A DNA stretch of 64,000 nt from Amycolatopsis camponoti. Its GTDB lineage: Bacteria; Actinomycetota; Actinomycetes; Mycobacteriales; Pseudonocardiaceae. The notes under the pieces were generated by a model that was given only the letters and a program-made list of their open reading frames with translations, did not search any database and was not told the DNA's origin. Shown here piece after piece: positions 1-8,308 of the stretch (position 1 is its first letter; each line of letters starts with the position of its first letter). The DNA lies in NCBI RefSeq assembly GCF_902497555.1, contig NZ_CABVGP010000002.1, positions 942,501-1,006,500 of the forward strand, in the 5' to 3' direction. The position numbers and the translations under genes are program-made.

Positions 1-74
1 CGGCCGACGAGCACGCCTATCAGCGGCATCGCCGCCAGGTAGACCACGATGATGGCGAGGTCAACACCGCGCAT
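1..74 (-). CDS. Sodium:solute symporter family protein, N-terminal fragment
   Basis: Only the first 24 codons are inside the window; the gene runs off the left edge. The peptide begins MRGVDLAIIVVYLAAMPLIG, a short polar start followed at once by a hydrophobic helix, which is the usual beginning of SSS-family sodium/solute symporters. An AGGAGA ribosome-binding site lies 6 bases before the ATG. The gene starts 21 bases after the anmK stop on the same strand, so the two probably form an operon, and the transporter may import a cell-wall sugar or related solute. The family call rests on one helix and is tentative. Confidence 0.55.
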   Translation of the reverse strand, partial: MRGVDLAIIVVYLAAMPLIGVLVG

Positions 75-95
75 GGACTTCTCCTACTGTCATCT

Positions 96-1304
96 TCATC
101 CGGCCTTCTCCGCGACTCGCAACCGCGTCACGGTGCCCCCCAGCGGGGCGGGAAGGTTCAGGGGCCCGGCGCCCGGGACGAGCGCGCCGAGCAGGCGCGG
201 CCCGCGGGCACCGGTCGCGGACGGCACCGTACCGGGCACGCCGCACCAGGTGAGCCAGCCGAGCAGCGCGGTGAGGTACGCCTCCTTGCCGGCGCCGGGC
301 AGGCCGAGGTCGTCGCTGGTCTTCAGCACGGCTTCCGGCAGGTTCCGCGCCAGCGCCGTCATCACGGCCGGGTTCGCGACGCCGCCACCGGAGGCGACGA
401 CCGTCGTGACGCCGTGGCGCCGGCACTCGCCGGCGACGCTCACCGCGGTGAGCTCCGTCAGCGTCGCCAGGAGGTCACCGGGGTCGACCGGCGGCAGCCC
501 GGCGAGGGCGGCGTCGAGGTAGGGCGCGTTGAAGTACTCCTTGCCGGTGGACTTCGGCGGCGCGGCGGCGAAGTACGGGTCGTCGAGCAGCCGGGCGAGC
601 AGGTCGGAGCGCACCGAACCGCCGAGCGCGAGCCGGCCGTCGACGTCGCTGCGCTGCCCGGTGACGCGGTGGGCCGCGACGTCGAGCAGCGCGTTGGCGG
701 GCCCGGTGTCGTAGGCGATCGCCGGTTCGCCGTCGGTGACGACGGTGATGTTCGCGATGCCACCGAGGTTGAGCGCGGCGACCGGGCGCCCGGCGTCCTG
801 GGCGAGACCGCGCAGCCACAGCTGGTCGAACGTGCTCGCCAGGGGCGCGCCGTGGCCGCCCGCGGCGACGTCCCGGGCCCGCAGGTCGGCCAGGACCGGC
901 AGCCCGGTGCGCTCGGCGATCCAGGCGGGCTGGCCGAGCTGCAGCGTGCCGTGGACGTGGCCGTCCTCGACCCAGTGGAACACCGTCTGGCCCAGCGACG
1001 CGACGAGGTCCGCGGTGCCGCCGGCGAGTTCTTCGGCACCGCGCGCGGCCGCGTCGGCGAACGCCTGGCCGACGCCGGTGTCGAGCCGCGTCAGCTCGCC
1101 GGCGGTGCAGGGGTTCGGCGGCAACGCGGCGAGCAGGCCTTCGCGCAGCGGTTCGGGGTAGGGGACGTCGAGCTCGCCGAGCGGGGTGAGGACCACCGTG
1201 CCGTCCTCGGCGTGCAGGTCGGCGGCGGCCACGTCGATGCCGTCGACCGAGGTGCCCGAAATGAGCCCGATCACCCGGAAGCTGTGGCTCGCGCTTTTCC
1301 CCAT
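96..1304 (-). CDS. anmK: Anhydro-N-acetylmuramic acid kinase
   Basis: This 402-residue cytoplasmic kinase would open and phosphorylate 1,6-anhydro-MurNAc to MurNAc-6-phosphate during peptidoglycan recycling. Family motifs are visible in order: the phosphate-binding LISGTSVDGIDVA near residue 13, SLGQTVFHW, NLGGIANITVV, YDTGPANALLD and the late ASGGGVANPAVM. In many homologues the second motif reads SHGQT; here Leu replaces His. I chose the ATG at 1304 because the family motif follows it closely; a GTG at 1346 would add 14 unlike residues. No strong Shine-Dalgarno is visible. It is divergent from ftsY and precedes the symporter fragment. Confidence 0.9.
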   Translation of the reverse strand: MGKSASHSFRVIGLISGTSVDGIDVAAADLHAEDGTVVLTPLGELDVPYPEPLREGLLAALPPNPCTAGELTRLDTGVGQAFADAAARGAEELAGGTADLVASLGQTVFHWVEDGHVHGTLQLGQPAWIAERTGLPVLADLRARDVAAGGHGAPLASTFDQLWLRGLAQDAGRPVAALNLGGIANITVVTDGEPAIAYDTGPANALLDVAAHRVTGQRSDVDGRLALGGSVRSDLLARLLDDPYFAAAPPKSTGKEYFNAPYLDAALAGLPPVDPGDLLATLTELTAVSVAGECRRHGVTTVVASGGGVANPAVMTALARNLPEAVLKTSDDLGLPGAGKEAYLTALLGWLTWCGVPGTVPSATGARGPRLLGALVPGAGPLNLPAPLGGTVTRLRVAEKAG

Positions 1305-1444
1305 CCGGAGGGGTTTAGTGCAGGGTCTCCGGTGGCGCAACCCCACATCGTGAAGTCTTGGCCCAATCGGGACCTACGTCGTTATGAATTGCCTGTGCGG
1401 GCGGGGTGTCCGGGACGCCGCGGTGCGGATGAAAGGATGGGGCG

Positions 1445-2710
1445 GTGTCGAGCACCTGGTTCCTGTTCGTAGTCCTCGCTGTCGTCGTGCTGGTCGCCCT
1501 CCTGGTGACCGGCCTGCTGGTCGCGCGCCGGCGCCGGATCACCTTGGAGAGCCGGCGCGAGGTCGAGGAGAAACCGAAGGGCGGCTCCTACGCGGCCAGC
1601 GGGGGCATCGCGCTCGCGCCCGGCGGGACCGAGGTCGAGCACCCCGTCGAAGACCGGCCCGAGACCGAGGGCCAGCCCGCGGTGGGCGACGACGCGGCGG
1701 TGCCGCGCGACTCGGCGCAGCGCACGGTGCGCGACGTCAAGCTCCCCGAAGAGCCCGCCCCGGTGGCCGAGGAGATCGACCCCGCGACCGGCCGCCTCGA
1801 GCGGCTGCGCGGCCGGCTGTCGAAGTCGCGGTCGGTGTTCGGGACGAGCCTGCTGGGCCTGCTCGGCGCCGGTGACCTGGACGAGGACTCCTGGCAGGAC
1901 GTCGAAGACACGCTGCTGATGGCCGACCTCGGCGCGGCCACCACGACCCAGATCGTCGAGCGGCTGCGCGACGAACTGTCCCGGCGCGCGATCCGGTCGT
2001 CGGCCGAGGCGCGCGAGGTGCTGCACGAGGTGCTGACGGCGCAGCTGTCGACCGACAGCGAGCGCGCGGTGCGGGCGCTGCCGCACATCGTCGACGGCAA
2101 GAAGCAGCCCGCCGTGGTCCTGGTGGCGGGCGTCAACGGCACGGGCAAGACGACGACCACGGGCAAGCTCGCCAGGGTTCTCGTGGCCCAGGACAAGACG
2201 GTGGTGCTGGGCGCGGCGGACACGTTCCGCGCGGCGGCGGCCGACCAGCTCCAGACGTGGGCCGAGCGCGTGGGCGCGGAGGTCGTGCGCGGCAAGGAAG
2301 GCGCGGACCCGGCGGCGGTGGCGTTCGACGCGGTGAAGCGGGGCATCGACACCGGGGTCGACGCGGTCCTGGTCGACACGGCGGGCCGGCTCCACACGAA
2401 GACGGGCCTGATGGACGAGCTGGGCAAGGTCAAGCGCGTCGTCGAGAAGCAGGCGAAGGTCGACGAGGTCCTGCTGGTGCTGGACGCGACGACGGGCCAG
2501 AACGGCCTGATGCAGGCGCGCGTGTTCGCCGAGGTCATCGACGTCACGGGCATCGTCCTGACGAAGCTGGACGGCACCGCCAAGGGCGGCATCGTGTTCC
2601 AGGTCCAGCGCGAGCTGGGGGTGCCGGTGAAGCTGGTCGGCCTCGGCGAGGGCCCGGACGACCTGGCCCCGTTCGAGCCGGGTGCCTTCGTGGACGCCCT
2701 GCTCGGCTAA
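1445..2710 (+). CDS. ftsY: Signal recognition particle receptor FtsY
   Basis: FtsY is the membrane-docked GTPase that receives SRP-ribosome complexes and passes them to SecYEG. The 421-residue protein starts with a hydrophobic helix (about residues 4-26) and a basic RRRR, followed by an acidic linker, a helical N domain (about 115-200) and the G domain. GTP-binding motifs are GVNGTGKTTTTGKL near 229, DTAGRL near 309 and TKLDGTAKGG near 372. The start is GTG, preceded by a purine-rich GGATGGGG. An N-terminal membrane anchor is typical of actinobacterial FtsY. Its partner Ffh is encoded at 47381. Its stop overlaps the convergent gene by 4 bases. Confidence 0.97.
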   Translation: MSSTWFLFVVLAVVVLVALLVTGLLVARRRRITLESRREVEEKPKGGSYAASGGIALAPGGTEVEHPVEDRPETEGQPAVGDDAAVPRDSAQRTVRDVKLPEEPAPVAEEIDPATGRLERLRGRLSKSRSVFGTSLLGLLGAGDLDEDSWQDVEDTLLMADLGAATTTQIVERLRDELSRRAIRSSAEAREVLHEVLTAQLSTDSERAVRALPHIVDGKKQPAVVLVAGVNGTGKTTTTGKLARVLVAQDKTVVLGAADTFRAAAADQLQTWAERVGAEVVRGKEGADPAAVAFDAVKRGIDTGVDAVLVDTAGRLHTKTGLMDELGKVKRVVEKQAKVDEVLLVLDATTGQNGLMQARVFAEVIDVTGIVLTKLDGTAKGGIVFQVQRELGVPVKLVGLGEGPDDLAPFEPGAFVDALLG

Positions 2711-3495
2711 GTGATCGGTTTCCCGCTCGACCACTCGTACACGGTCTCGCCCAGTGTCACCGCGGAATGGTGGAACTGGCACAGCCCGTTCTTGCCGGGG
2801 ACGCGGGCCCGGGAGGTGCAGCGGGGGCCGAAGTCGGAAGTCGCGGCTCGGCACTGCGGGGCCGCACCGGTTTTCGCCTGGGCGAGCAGTCGCGAAACCG
2901 CCTCCCGCCGCGCCTGGAGTCCGGGTGCGGCCGTGAGCTGTCGGGGTGGCGCGGCCGCCTTCGGTGGCCCCGGCCGGAAGGGGCCGGAGCCGTCGGGCAT
3001 CTGCAGCCCGAGCCGCTCGAGCAGCTCCGTCGTCGGCTCGGTGGTCTCGATGGTCAGCTGGTCGGTGTCGGTGCCGGCCACCCAGTGGCGGACCGCGCCG
3101 ACGTCGCGCAGCACCGGTTTGCCGCGGAGATCCTCCGGCGGATCGAGCACCAGGGCGCCGATCAGGTAGTCGCCGCGTGCAGCGTCAGATGCGCGGTCTC
3201 GCCGAGCACCATCGGCACCGTCGTGCCCGACGTCCGCTCGCCGGCCGGCGGGGTCGGCTGGAAGGTCAGCAGCACCCACTGCCTGCACGTGTCGCACGAC
3301 GATGTCGCTGGTCACGTTCCCGCGCAGGTGCCGGGTGGGCGCGGCCGGCGTCTGGGGTACGACGACCGTCTTCCGCCGCGGGTCGGCGAACCGGTCGGTG
3401 AGCCGGTCCACGCCCTTCTCGACGAGCTGGCCGACGATGACGTCGGCCGCCTTCTGACCCAGCCAGGCGAGCGGCGCCACGAACAGTTCGGGCAT
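2707..3495 (-). CDS. Hypothetical protein with two compensating frameshifts; paralogue of the next gene
   Basis: No function is recognised. The 262-residue product starts MPELFVAPLAWLGQKAADVI after a strong GGAGGGGGAGGA site. Its first part resembles the adjacent 156-residue protein (both have a TWLxQ or AWLGQ start, a VxxxVRH strand and GDYxxxAxVxDP). Between about 3290 and 3175 the reading frame gives an Ala/Asp/Arg-rich stretch, whereas the +1 frame of the same DNA reads QWVLLTFQPTPPAGE then SGTTVPMVLGETAHLTLHAA, matching the paralogue. Two opposite one-base indels therefore appear to bracket this section. The C-terminus carries three Cys and a His pair (CRAATSDFGPRC, then LCQFHH) that could bind a metal. 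Confidence 0.6.
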   Translation of the reverse strand: MPELFVAPLAWLGQKAADVIVGQLVEKGVDRLTDRFADPRRKTVVVPQTPAAPTRHLRGNVTSDIVVRHVQAVGAADLPADPAGRRADVGHDGADGARRDRASDAARGDYLIGALVLDPPEDLRGKPVLRDVGAVRHWVAGTDTDQLTIETTEPTTELLERLGLQMPDGSGPFRPGPPKAAAPPRQLTAAPGLQARREAVSRLLAQAKTGAAPQCRAATSDFGPRCTSRARVPGKNGLCQFHHSAVTLGETVYEWSSGKPIT

Positions 3496-3535
3496 TCCTC
3501 CCCCTCCGGAACCCGGACCCCGATTTTTACCGGTG

Positions 3536-4006
3536 TCAGAGCCGGAAGAGCGGTGTCCCGTCCGCCTTGCGCAGGCCCAGCTGCAGCAGCACCGGCGCCG
3601 TCGGGCGGTTCGCCGGGATGAGGCACGGGGACGTCCGGTGAGCCGCCACGGTCAGCCGCGACCAGCCGATGCCCTGCAGGGTGCGGCGGCGCGGGTCGAC
3701 CACCATCGCGGCGCCGAAGTAGTCGCCGCCCGGGACCGCGATGCGGGCCGTGTTCCCCAGGACGACCGAGAACACCGTGCCCGTGCGGCTGCCGTTCTCC
3801 TGCAGCGTCAGGATCACCGGCGTGCGCCCCTTCGCGGCGGCGTGGTGCCGCACGGTGATTTCGACCGTCCCCGCCGCGGTCTTGGGCGGGCGTGGCCACG
3901 CGGGCGTCGGCGGCGAGCCGTCGAGCGCGCGGTCGACCAGGCGGTCCAGCAGGTTCGAAGCGGCACCCTGTGCGAGCCAGGTCAGAGCGCCGGTGTGCGT
4001 GTCCAT
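3536..4006 (-). CDS. Hypothetical protein, paralogue of the downstream gene
   Basis: The 156-residue protein has no recognised family. It begins MDTHTGALTWLAQGAASNLL, then a Pro-rich linker and an apparently beta-rich domain from about residue 45 to 155 (strands such as TVEITVRHH, PVILTLQEN, FSVVLGNTARIAV). No signal peptide or membrane segment is seen. A GGAGG site sits 4 bases upstream of the ATG. It lies 40 bases before the related 262-residue gene on the same strand, so the two look like a tandem duplication in one operon. Its uninterrupted frame serves as the reference that exposes the frameshifts in its neighbour. Confidence 0.6.
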   Translation of the reverse strand: MDTHTGALTWLAQGAASNLLDRLVDRALDGSPPTPAWPRPPKTAAGTVEITVRHHAAAKGRTPVILTLQENGSRTGTVFSVVLGNTARIAVPGGDYFGAAMVVDPRRRTLQGIGWSRLTVAAHRTSPCLIPANRPTAPVLLQLGLRKADGTPLFRL

Positions 4007-4152
4007 GCGGCCTCCGGCGATATTCAGGTGACGGGCGCCCGCGCGCGGCGCACACTCCCGGCATGCCCGGTTGACGCAGCGCGCTTTTCGCCCGTGCCCC
4101 TCCTCGTAACAGACGCCCCGAAGCCGTCATTCGCTACGAGAGAGGACCCATC

Positions 4153-4653
4153 ATGACCGTCATCACCGGCGAACGGGTGCGGTTGCGCCCGATCGTCGCA
4201 GCGGACCGCGCCCGTTTGCGCGAGATCCTAGCCACCCCGGAGGTCGCCCGCTGGTGGGGCGACCCCGACCACGAGACCGAAGGCCTGTACACCGTCGAGG
4301 ACGGGTTCACGTGCTACGCCATCGAACTCGACGGCGTGGTCGTCGGGCTGATCCAGAGCTGCGAGGAACTCGACCCGCAGTACAAGCACGCGGGCATCGA
4401 CATCTCGGTGCACCCGGGCTTCCACGGCCGCGGCGTCGGCACGGACGCCCTGCGCGCCCTGGCCCGCCACCTGCTGGAGCAGGGGCACCACCGCCTGACG
4501 ATCGACCCGGCGGCGTCGAACGAGACGGCGATCCGGGTGTACACGAAGGTGGGGTTCCGCCCGGTCGGCCTGCTGCGCGACTACGAGCGCGCCCCGGACG
4601 GCACCTGGCACGACGGCCTGCTCATGGACCTGCTGAAGGGTGAGCTGACCTAG
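4153..4653 (+). CDS. GNAT-family N-acetyltransferase, AAC(6')-like
   Basis: This 166-residue protein belongs to the GNAT fold that transfers acetyl from acetyl-CoA to an amine. The start VRLRPIVAADRARLREIL, the paired WW near residue 33 and the CoA loop HPGFHGRGVGTDALRAL near 95 resemble chromosomal aminoglycoside 6'-acetyltransferases, and the C-terminal NETAIRVYTKVGF motif is standard GNAT. Substrate cannot be read from sequence; resistance is possible but not shown. The ATG follows GAGAGGACCC. Its TAG stop shares 3 bases with that of the convergent IclR gene. Confidence 0.85.
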   Translation: MTVITGERVRLRPIVAADRARLREILATPEVARWWGDPDHETEGLYTVEDGFTCYAIELDGVVVGLIQSCEELDPQYKHAGIDISVHPGFHGRGVGTDALRALARHLLEQGHHRLTIDPAASNETAIRVYTKVGFRPVGLLRDYERAPDGTWHDGLLMDLLKGELT

Positions 4654-5426
4654 ACCGTGACGGTCGCCTGGGAGAGGCTCGCGCCCAGGGCGTCCGCCAC
4701 CCGCTGCACCGCCGGGGCGATGTGCGCCACCGCCTCGGCGGTCAGCCGCCCGGACGGCCCGGACACCGACACCGCGGCCGGTACCGGCGCCCCCGGCACC
4801 GCCACCGCGACGCACCGGACGCCCAGCTCCTGCTCCGCCTCGTCGAGCGCGTACCCCTGCGAAGCGATCCGGGCCAGCTCGACGGCCAGAGCGTCCGCGT
4901 CGGTGAACGTGTGCTCGGTGTAGGCCGGCATCCCGGTCCGCTCCAACAGCGAGCGCACGTCGGACGCCGGCAGGTGGGCCAGCATCGCCTTGCCCACCCC
5001 GGTGCCGTGCGGCAGCAGCCGCCGACCGACCTCGGTGAACATCCGCATCGAGTGCTTCGAGGGCACCTGGGCCACGTACACGACCTCGTCGCGCTCCAGG
5101 ACCGCGAGGTTCGCCGTCTCGCCGACCTCCTCGACCAGCTCCGCCAGCAGCGGCCGGGCCCACGCGCCGAACTGCATGCTCGCGTTCTCGCCCAGCCGGA
5201 TCAGCCGCGCGCCCAGCGCGTACCGGCGGTTCGTGTTCTGCCGCACGTACCCCAGGTCGACCAGGGTGCGGATGAGCCGGTGGATCGTCGGCATCGGCAG
5301 CCCGGACAGCGTCGCGAGCTCCGACAGGCTTGCCTCCCCGCCGGTGTCGGCGAGGTGTTCCAGCAGCTCGAAGGCGCGCTGCAGGGACTGGACGCCGCCG
5401 TCGCGCCCGTTCTTCTCCGCTGCCAC
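4650..5426 (-). CDS. IclR-family transcriptional regulator (AllR-like)
   Basis: The 258-residue protein has an N-terminal winged helix-turn-helix (residues about 12-70, with LSELATLSGLPMPTIHRLIR as recognition region) and a C-terminal IclR effector domain (about 85-250, with a Cys-containing ELGVRCVAVAVPG core). The start is GTG with AAGGAGG 6-7 bases upstream. It is divergent from malate synthase, whose promoter contains a near-perfect palindrome fitting an IclR-type dimer. From position and family, a repressor responding to glyoxylate, allantoin or a similar ureide intermediate is likely; the ligand is inferred. Confidence 0.9.
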   Translation of the reverse strand: MAAEKNGRDGGVQSLQRAFELLEHLADTGGEASLSELATLSGLPMPTIHRLIRTLVDLGYVRQNTNRRYALGARLIRLGENASMQFGAWARPLLAELVEEVGETANLAVLERDEVVYVAQVPSKHSMRMFTEVGRRLLPHGTGVGKAMLAHLPASDVRSLLERTGMPAYTEHTFTDADALAVELARIASQGYALDEAEQELGVRCVAVAVPGAPVPAAVSVSGPSGRLTAEAVAHIAPAVQRVADALGASLSQATVTV

Positions 5427-5449
5427 CGGTGGCCCTCCTTACGTCGGCG

Positions 5450-5478
5450 TTGAGGTTCCGCTATGCAGAAACTATAGT
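5450..5478 (+). promoter_or_regulatory. aceB promoter with embedded IclR-type operator
   Basis: A -35 TTGAGG (5450-5455) and -10 TATAGT (5473-5478) are separated by exactly 17 bases. The spacer holds TTCCGCTATGCAGAA (5456-5470), an inverted repeat TTCnGC-N3-GCnGAA with one mismatched pair. A repressor bound there would block RNA polymerase directly. The palindrome lies about 30 bases from the divergent regulator start, so it could also control that gene. Confidence 0.7.
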
Positions 5479-5539
5479 CCGGCTGGTAGAAAACCGTAGG
5501 GCCGTTATCCAAAGATCCGAACCTTCGAGGTGTTTCCCC

Positions 5540-7117
5540 ATGTCTTCTGAAGTCCAGGTGCTGGGCGAGCCGGTCGAGCGCGGCGACGAGATCCTCACCC
5601 CGGAAGCGCTCGACTTCCTCGCCGGCCTGCACGACGCGTTCGCCGGCCGTCGCGACGAGCTGCTCCAGGCGCGGAGCAAGCGTCGCGAGGAGGCCCGGAC
5701 CACCGGCAGGCTCGACTTCCTGCCGGAGACGAAGGAGATCCGCGACGGCGACTGGCAGGTCGCCGCCGCCCCGCCCGCGCTGCGGGACCGCCGCGTCGAG
5801 ATCACCGGGCCGACCAGCCGCAAGATGACCATCAACGCGCTCAACTCCGGCGCGAAGGTCTGGCTCGCCGACCTCGAGGACGCCAACACGCCGCACTGGG
5901 CGAACGTCGTGTCCGGGCAGGTCAACCTGTACGACGCCGTGCGCGAGACGATCTCGCTGGAGAGCGGCGGCAAGAGCTACGCGCTCAAGGACGACGTCGA
6001 GCACGCCACGATCGTGGTCCGCCCGCGTGGCTGGCACCTGCCCGAGCGCGGGCTGTCCTTCGGCGGCCGCGAAGCGGTCGGCGCGCTCGTCGACTTCGGC
6101 CTGTACTTCTTCCACAACGCGGCGGAGCTGCTGAAGCGCGGCAAGGGTCCGTACTTCTACCTGCCGAAGATGGAGAGCCACCTCGAAGCGCGGCTCTGGA
6201 ACGACGTCTTCACCCACTCGGAGAAGGCGCTGGGCATCGAGCACGGCACCGTCCGCGCGACCGTGCTGATCGAGACCATCCCGGCCGCGTTCGAGATGGA
6301 GGAGATCCTCTACGAGCTGCGCGAGCACGCGTCGGGCCTCAACGCCGGCCGCTGGGACTACCTGTTCAGCGTGATCAAGTACTTCCGCGACGCGGGCGAG
6401 AAGTTCGTGCTGCCGGACCGCAACTCCGTCACCATGACCGCGCCGTTCATGCGCGCCTACACCGAGCTGCTGGTGCGCACCTGCCACAAGCGCGGCGCGT
6501 TCGCGATCGGCGGGATGGCCGCGTTCATCCCGAGCAAGGACCCCGAGGTCAACAAGGGCGCGTTCGACAAGGTGCACGCCGACAAGTCCCGCGAGGCCGG
6601 CGACGGCTTCGACGGCTCCTGGGTCGCGCACCCGGGCATGGTCGAGCTCTGCAAGGAGGAGTTCGACAAGGTCCTCGGCGACCGGCCGAACCAGCTCGAG
6701 CGCACCCGCGACGAGGTGAGCGTCACCGCCGACCAGCTGTTGGACGTCGCCTCGACGCCGGGCGGCGCGACGGCGGGCGGCCTGCGCGCCGCGGTCGACG
6801 TGGGCGTCCGCTACATCGCGTCCTGGCTGAGCGGCAACGGCGCGGCGGCGATCCACAACCTGATGGAGGACGCGGCCACGGCGGAGATCTCGCGGTCGCA
6901 GATCTGGCAGTGGGTCAAGAACGGGACCACGCTGGACACCGGCGACGTGGTGACGTCGGAGCTGGTGCGCGGCGTGCTGGCCGACGTCCGCGGCGAGCTC
7001 GCCCGCGAGCTGCCCGCCGACCGGCTGCTGCCGGCGATCGAGCTGTTCGAGCAGGTCGCGCTGGCCGACGAGTTCCCCGACTTCCTGACGCTGCCCGCCT
7101 ACGAGCGGATCAAGTAG
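5540..7117 (+). CDS. aceB: Malate synthase A
   Basis: The 525-residue enzyme condenses glyoxylate with acetyl-CoA to malate, the second glyoxylate-shunt step and the exit for glyoxylate from allantoin breakdown. Family stretches visible are FLPETKEIRDGDW near 64, the GPTSRKMTINALNSGAKVWL block, DLEDANTPHW near 111, GPYFYLPKMESHLEARLWND near 205 and AFIPSKDPE near 330. Length matches the short malate synthase A class. The start is the ATG after a frame that would otherwise extend through the promoter. No isocitrate lyase gene is nearby; the neighbours are purine-catabolic, so this copy probably serves ureide-derived glyoxylate. Confidence 0.96.
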   Translation: MSSEVQVLGEPVERGDEILTPEALDFLAGLHDAFAGRRDELLQARSKRREEARTTGRLDFLPETKEIRDGDWQVAAAPPALRDRRVEITGPTSRKMTINALNSGAKVWLADLEDANTPHWANVVSGQVNLYDAVRETISLESGGKSYALKDDVEHATIVVRPRGWHLPERGLSFGGREAVGALVDFGLYFFHNAAELLKRGKGPYFYLPKMESHLEARLWNDVFTHSEKALGIEHGTVRATVLIETIPAAFEMEEILYELREHASGLNAGRWDYLFSVIKYFRDAGEKFVLPDRNSVTMTAPFMRAYTELLVRTCHKRGAFAIGGMAAFIPSKDPEVNKGAFDKVHADKSREAGDGFDGSWVAHPGMVELCKEEFDKVLGDRPNQLERTRDEVSVTADQLLDVASTPGGATAGGLRAAVDVGVRYIASWLSGNGAAAIHNLMEDAATAEISRSQIWQWVKNGTTLDTGDVVTSELVRGVLADVRGELARELPADRLLPAIELFEQVALADEFPDFLTLPAYERIK

Positions 7118-8304
7118 TGCGTCTTCCCGAAGACGTCTACGACGCCGCCGACGCGCGCTTGGCCGAGGCCGACGCGCGCGTCGCGGCGTCGTACCCGGGG
7201 GAGCGGCCGGGACGCCAGCCGGTGCACACGGTCTACGTCCCCGCGTCGCAGTACCGCACGCGCCTGGTCGCCGACTGGGGCAAGCGGGCGATGCGCGTCT
7301 TCATCGAGCACGCCGAGCTTCTGGGCGTCGAGGACGCCGTGTACGAACGCGTCCGCGCGAAGCTGCTGACGGAGCCGATCGAGGACCTGCGGATCGACTT
7401 CGAGGACGGCTTCGGCCGCGTGCCCGACGACGTCGAGGACGCGGCCGCGCGGGCGGCGGGCCAGACCCTGGCCACGACCGGCGGGACGCCGTTCTGCGGC
7501 ATCCGCTTCAAGAGCTTCGAAGCGGCGACCCGCCGTCGTGGCATCCGCACGCTCGACTTGTTCCTGGGTTCGCTGCTCGAGAACGGGCCGCTGCCGCCCG
7601 GGTTTGTCGTCACGCTGCCGAAGGTGACGGCGGTCGAGCAGGTGGCGGTGACCGCGGAAGTCTTGGAGCGCCTGGAATCCGCGTACGGGCTTACCGCGGG
7701 GACGCTGCGGTTCGAGGTCCAGATCGAGACGGCCCAGTCCATTGTGGACCTCGACGGGACCCTCTCCGTGGCGCGGATCGTGCGCGCCGCGGCGGGCCGG
7801 TGCTCGGGCCTGCACTACGGAACGTACGACTACAGCGCGGGCCTGGGCATCGCGGCGGCGTACCAGAGCATGGAGCACCCGGCGGCCGACCTGGCCAAGG
7901 GCCTGATGCAGGTCGCGGCGGCGGGCACCGGCGTCCGGCTGTCGGACGGGTCGACCAACAAGCTCCCGATCGGGGACGCGCTCCCGGACGCGTGGGCCGA
8001 GCACCTCAGGCTGGTCCGCCGGTCGCTGGAACGGGGCTTCTACCAGGGCTGGGACCTGCACCCGCACCAGCTGCCGACGCGCTTCGCGGCGACGTACGCG
8101 TTCTACCGCTCGGGCTTTGCCACCGCCGGGGAGCGGCTGCGGGCGTACGCGGACAAGCAGGCCGGGGGAGTCCTGGACGAGCCGGCGACGGCGCAGGCGC
8201 TGGCGGTGTACCTGCTGCGGGGCCTCGACTGCGGGGCGCTGGACGAGAGTGAGCTGCCGTTCGGGCGGCCCGAGCTGGAGAAGTACGCGCTGCGGCTCGC
8301 GTGA
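7117..8304 (+). CDS. DUF6986 family aldolase/citrate-lyase-like protein
   Basis: This 395-residue protein resembles the CitE/HpcH aldolase superfamily: RIDFEDGFG near residue 89, VTLPKV near 170, FEVQIETAQS near 202 and LHYGTYDYSAGLGI near 233 look like metal and acyl-binding strands. The GTG start shares a base with the aceB stop (TAGTG), so translation is coupled. Homologues beside malate synthase are common in actinomycetes, but the reaction is not established. A role in making or cleaving a glyoxylate-related acid is a reasonable inference from coupling. Confidence 0.8.
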   Translation: MRLPEDVYDAADARLAEADARVAASYPGERPGRQPVHTVYVPASQYRTRLVADWGKRAMRVFIEHAELLGVEDAVYERVRAKLLTEPIEDLRIDFEDGFGRVPDDVEDAAARAAGQTLATTGGTPFCGIRFKSFEAATRRRGIRTLDLFLGSLLENGPLPPGFVVTLPKVTAVEQVAVTAEVLERLESAYGLTAGTLRFEVQIETAQSIVDLDGTLSVARIVRAAAGRCSGLHYGTYDYSAGLGIAAAYQSMEHPAADLAKGLMQVAAAGTGVRLSDGSTNKLPIGDALPDAWAEHLRLVRRSLERGFYQGWDLHPHQLPTRFAATYAFYRSGFATAGERLRAYADKQAGGVLDEPATAQALAVYLLRGLDCGALDESELPFGRPELEKYALRLA

Positions 8305-8308
8305 GGGG

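Noticed and set aside
1382..2854. 490-residue minus-strand frame over ftsY
   Set aside because: It is the shadow of ftsY, rich in Arg, with no motif and no start signal.
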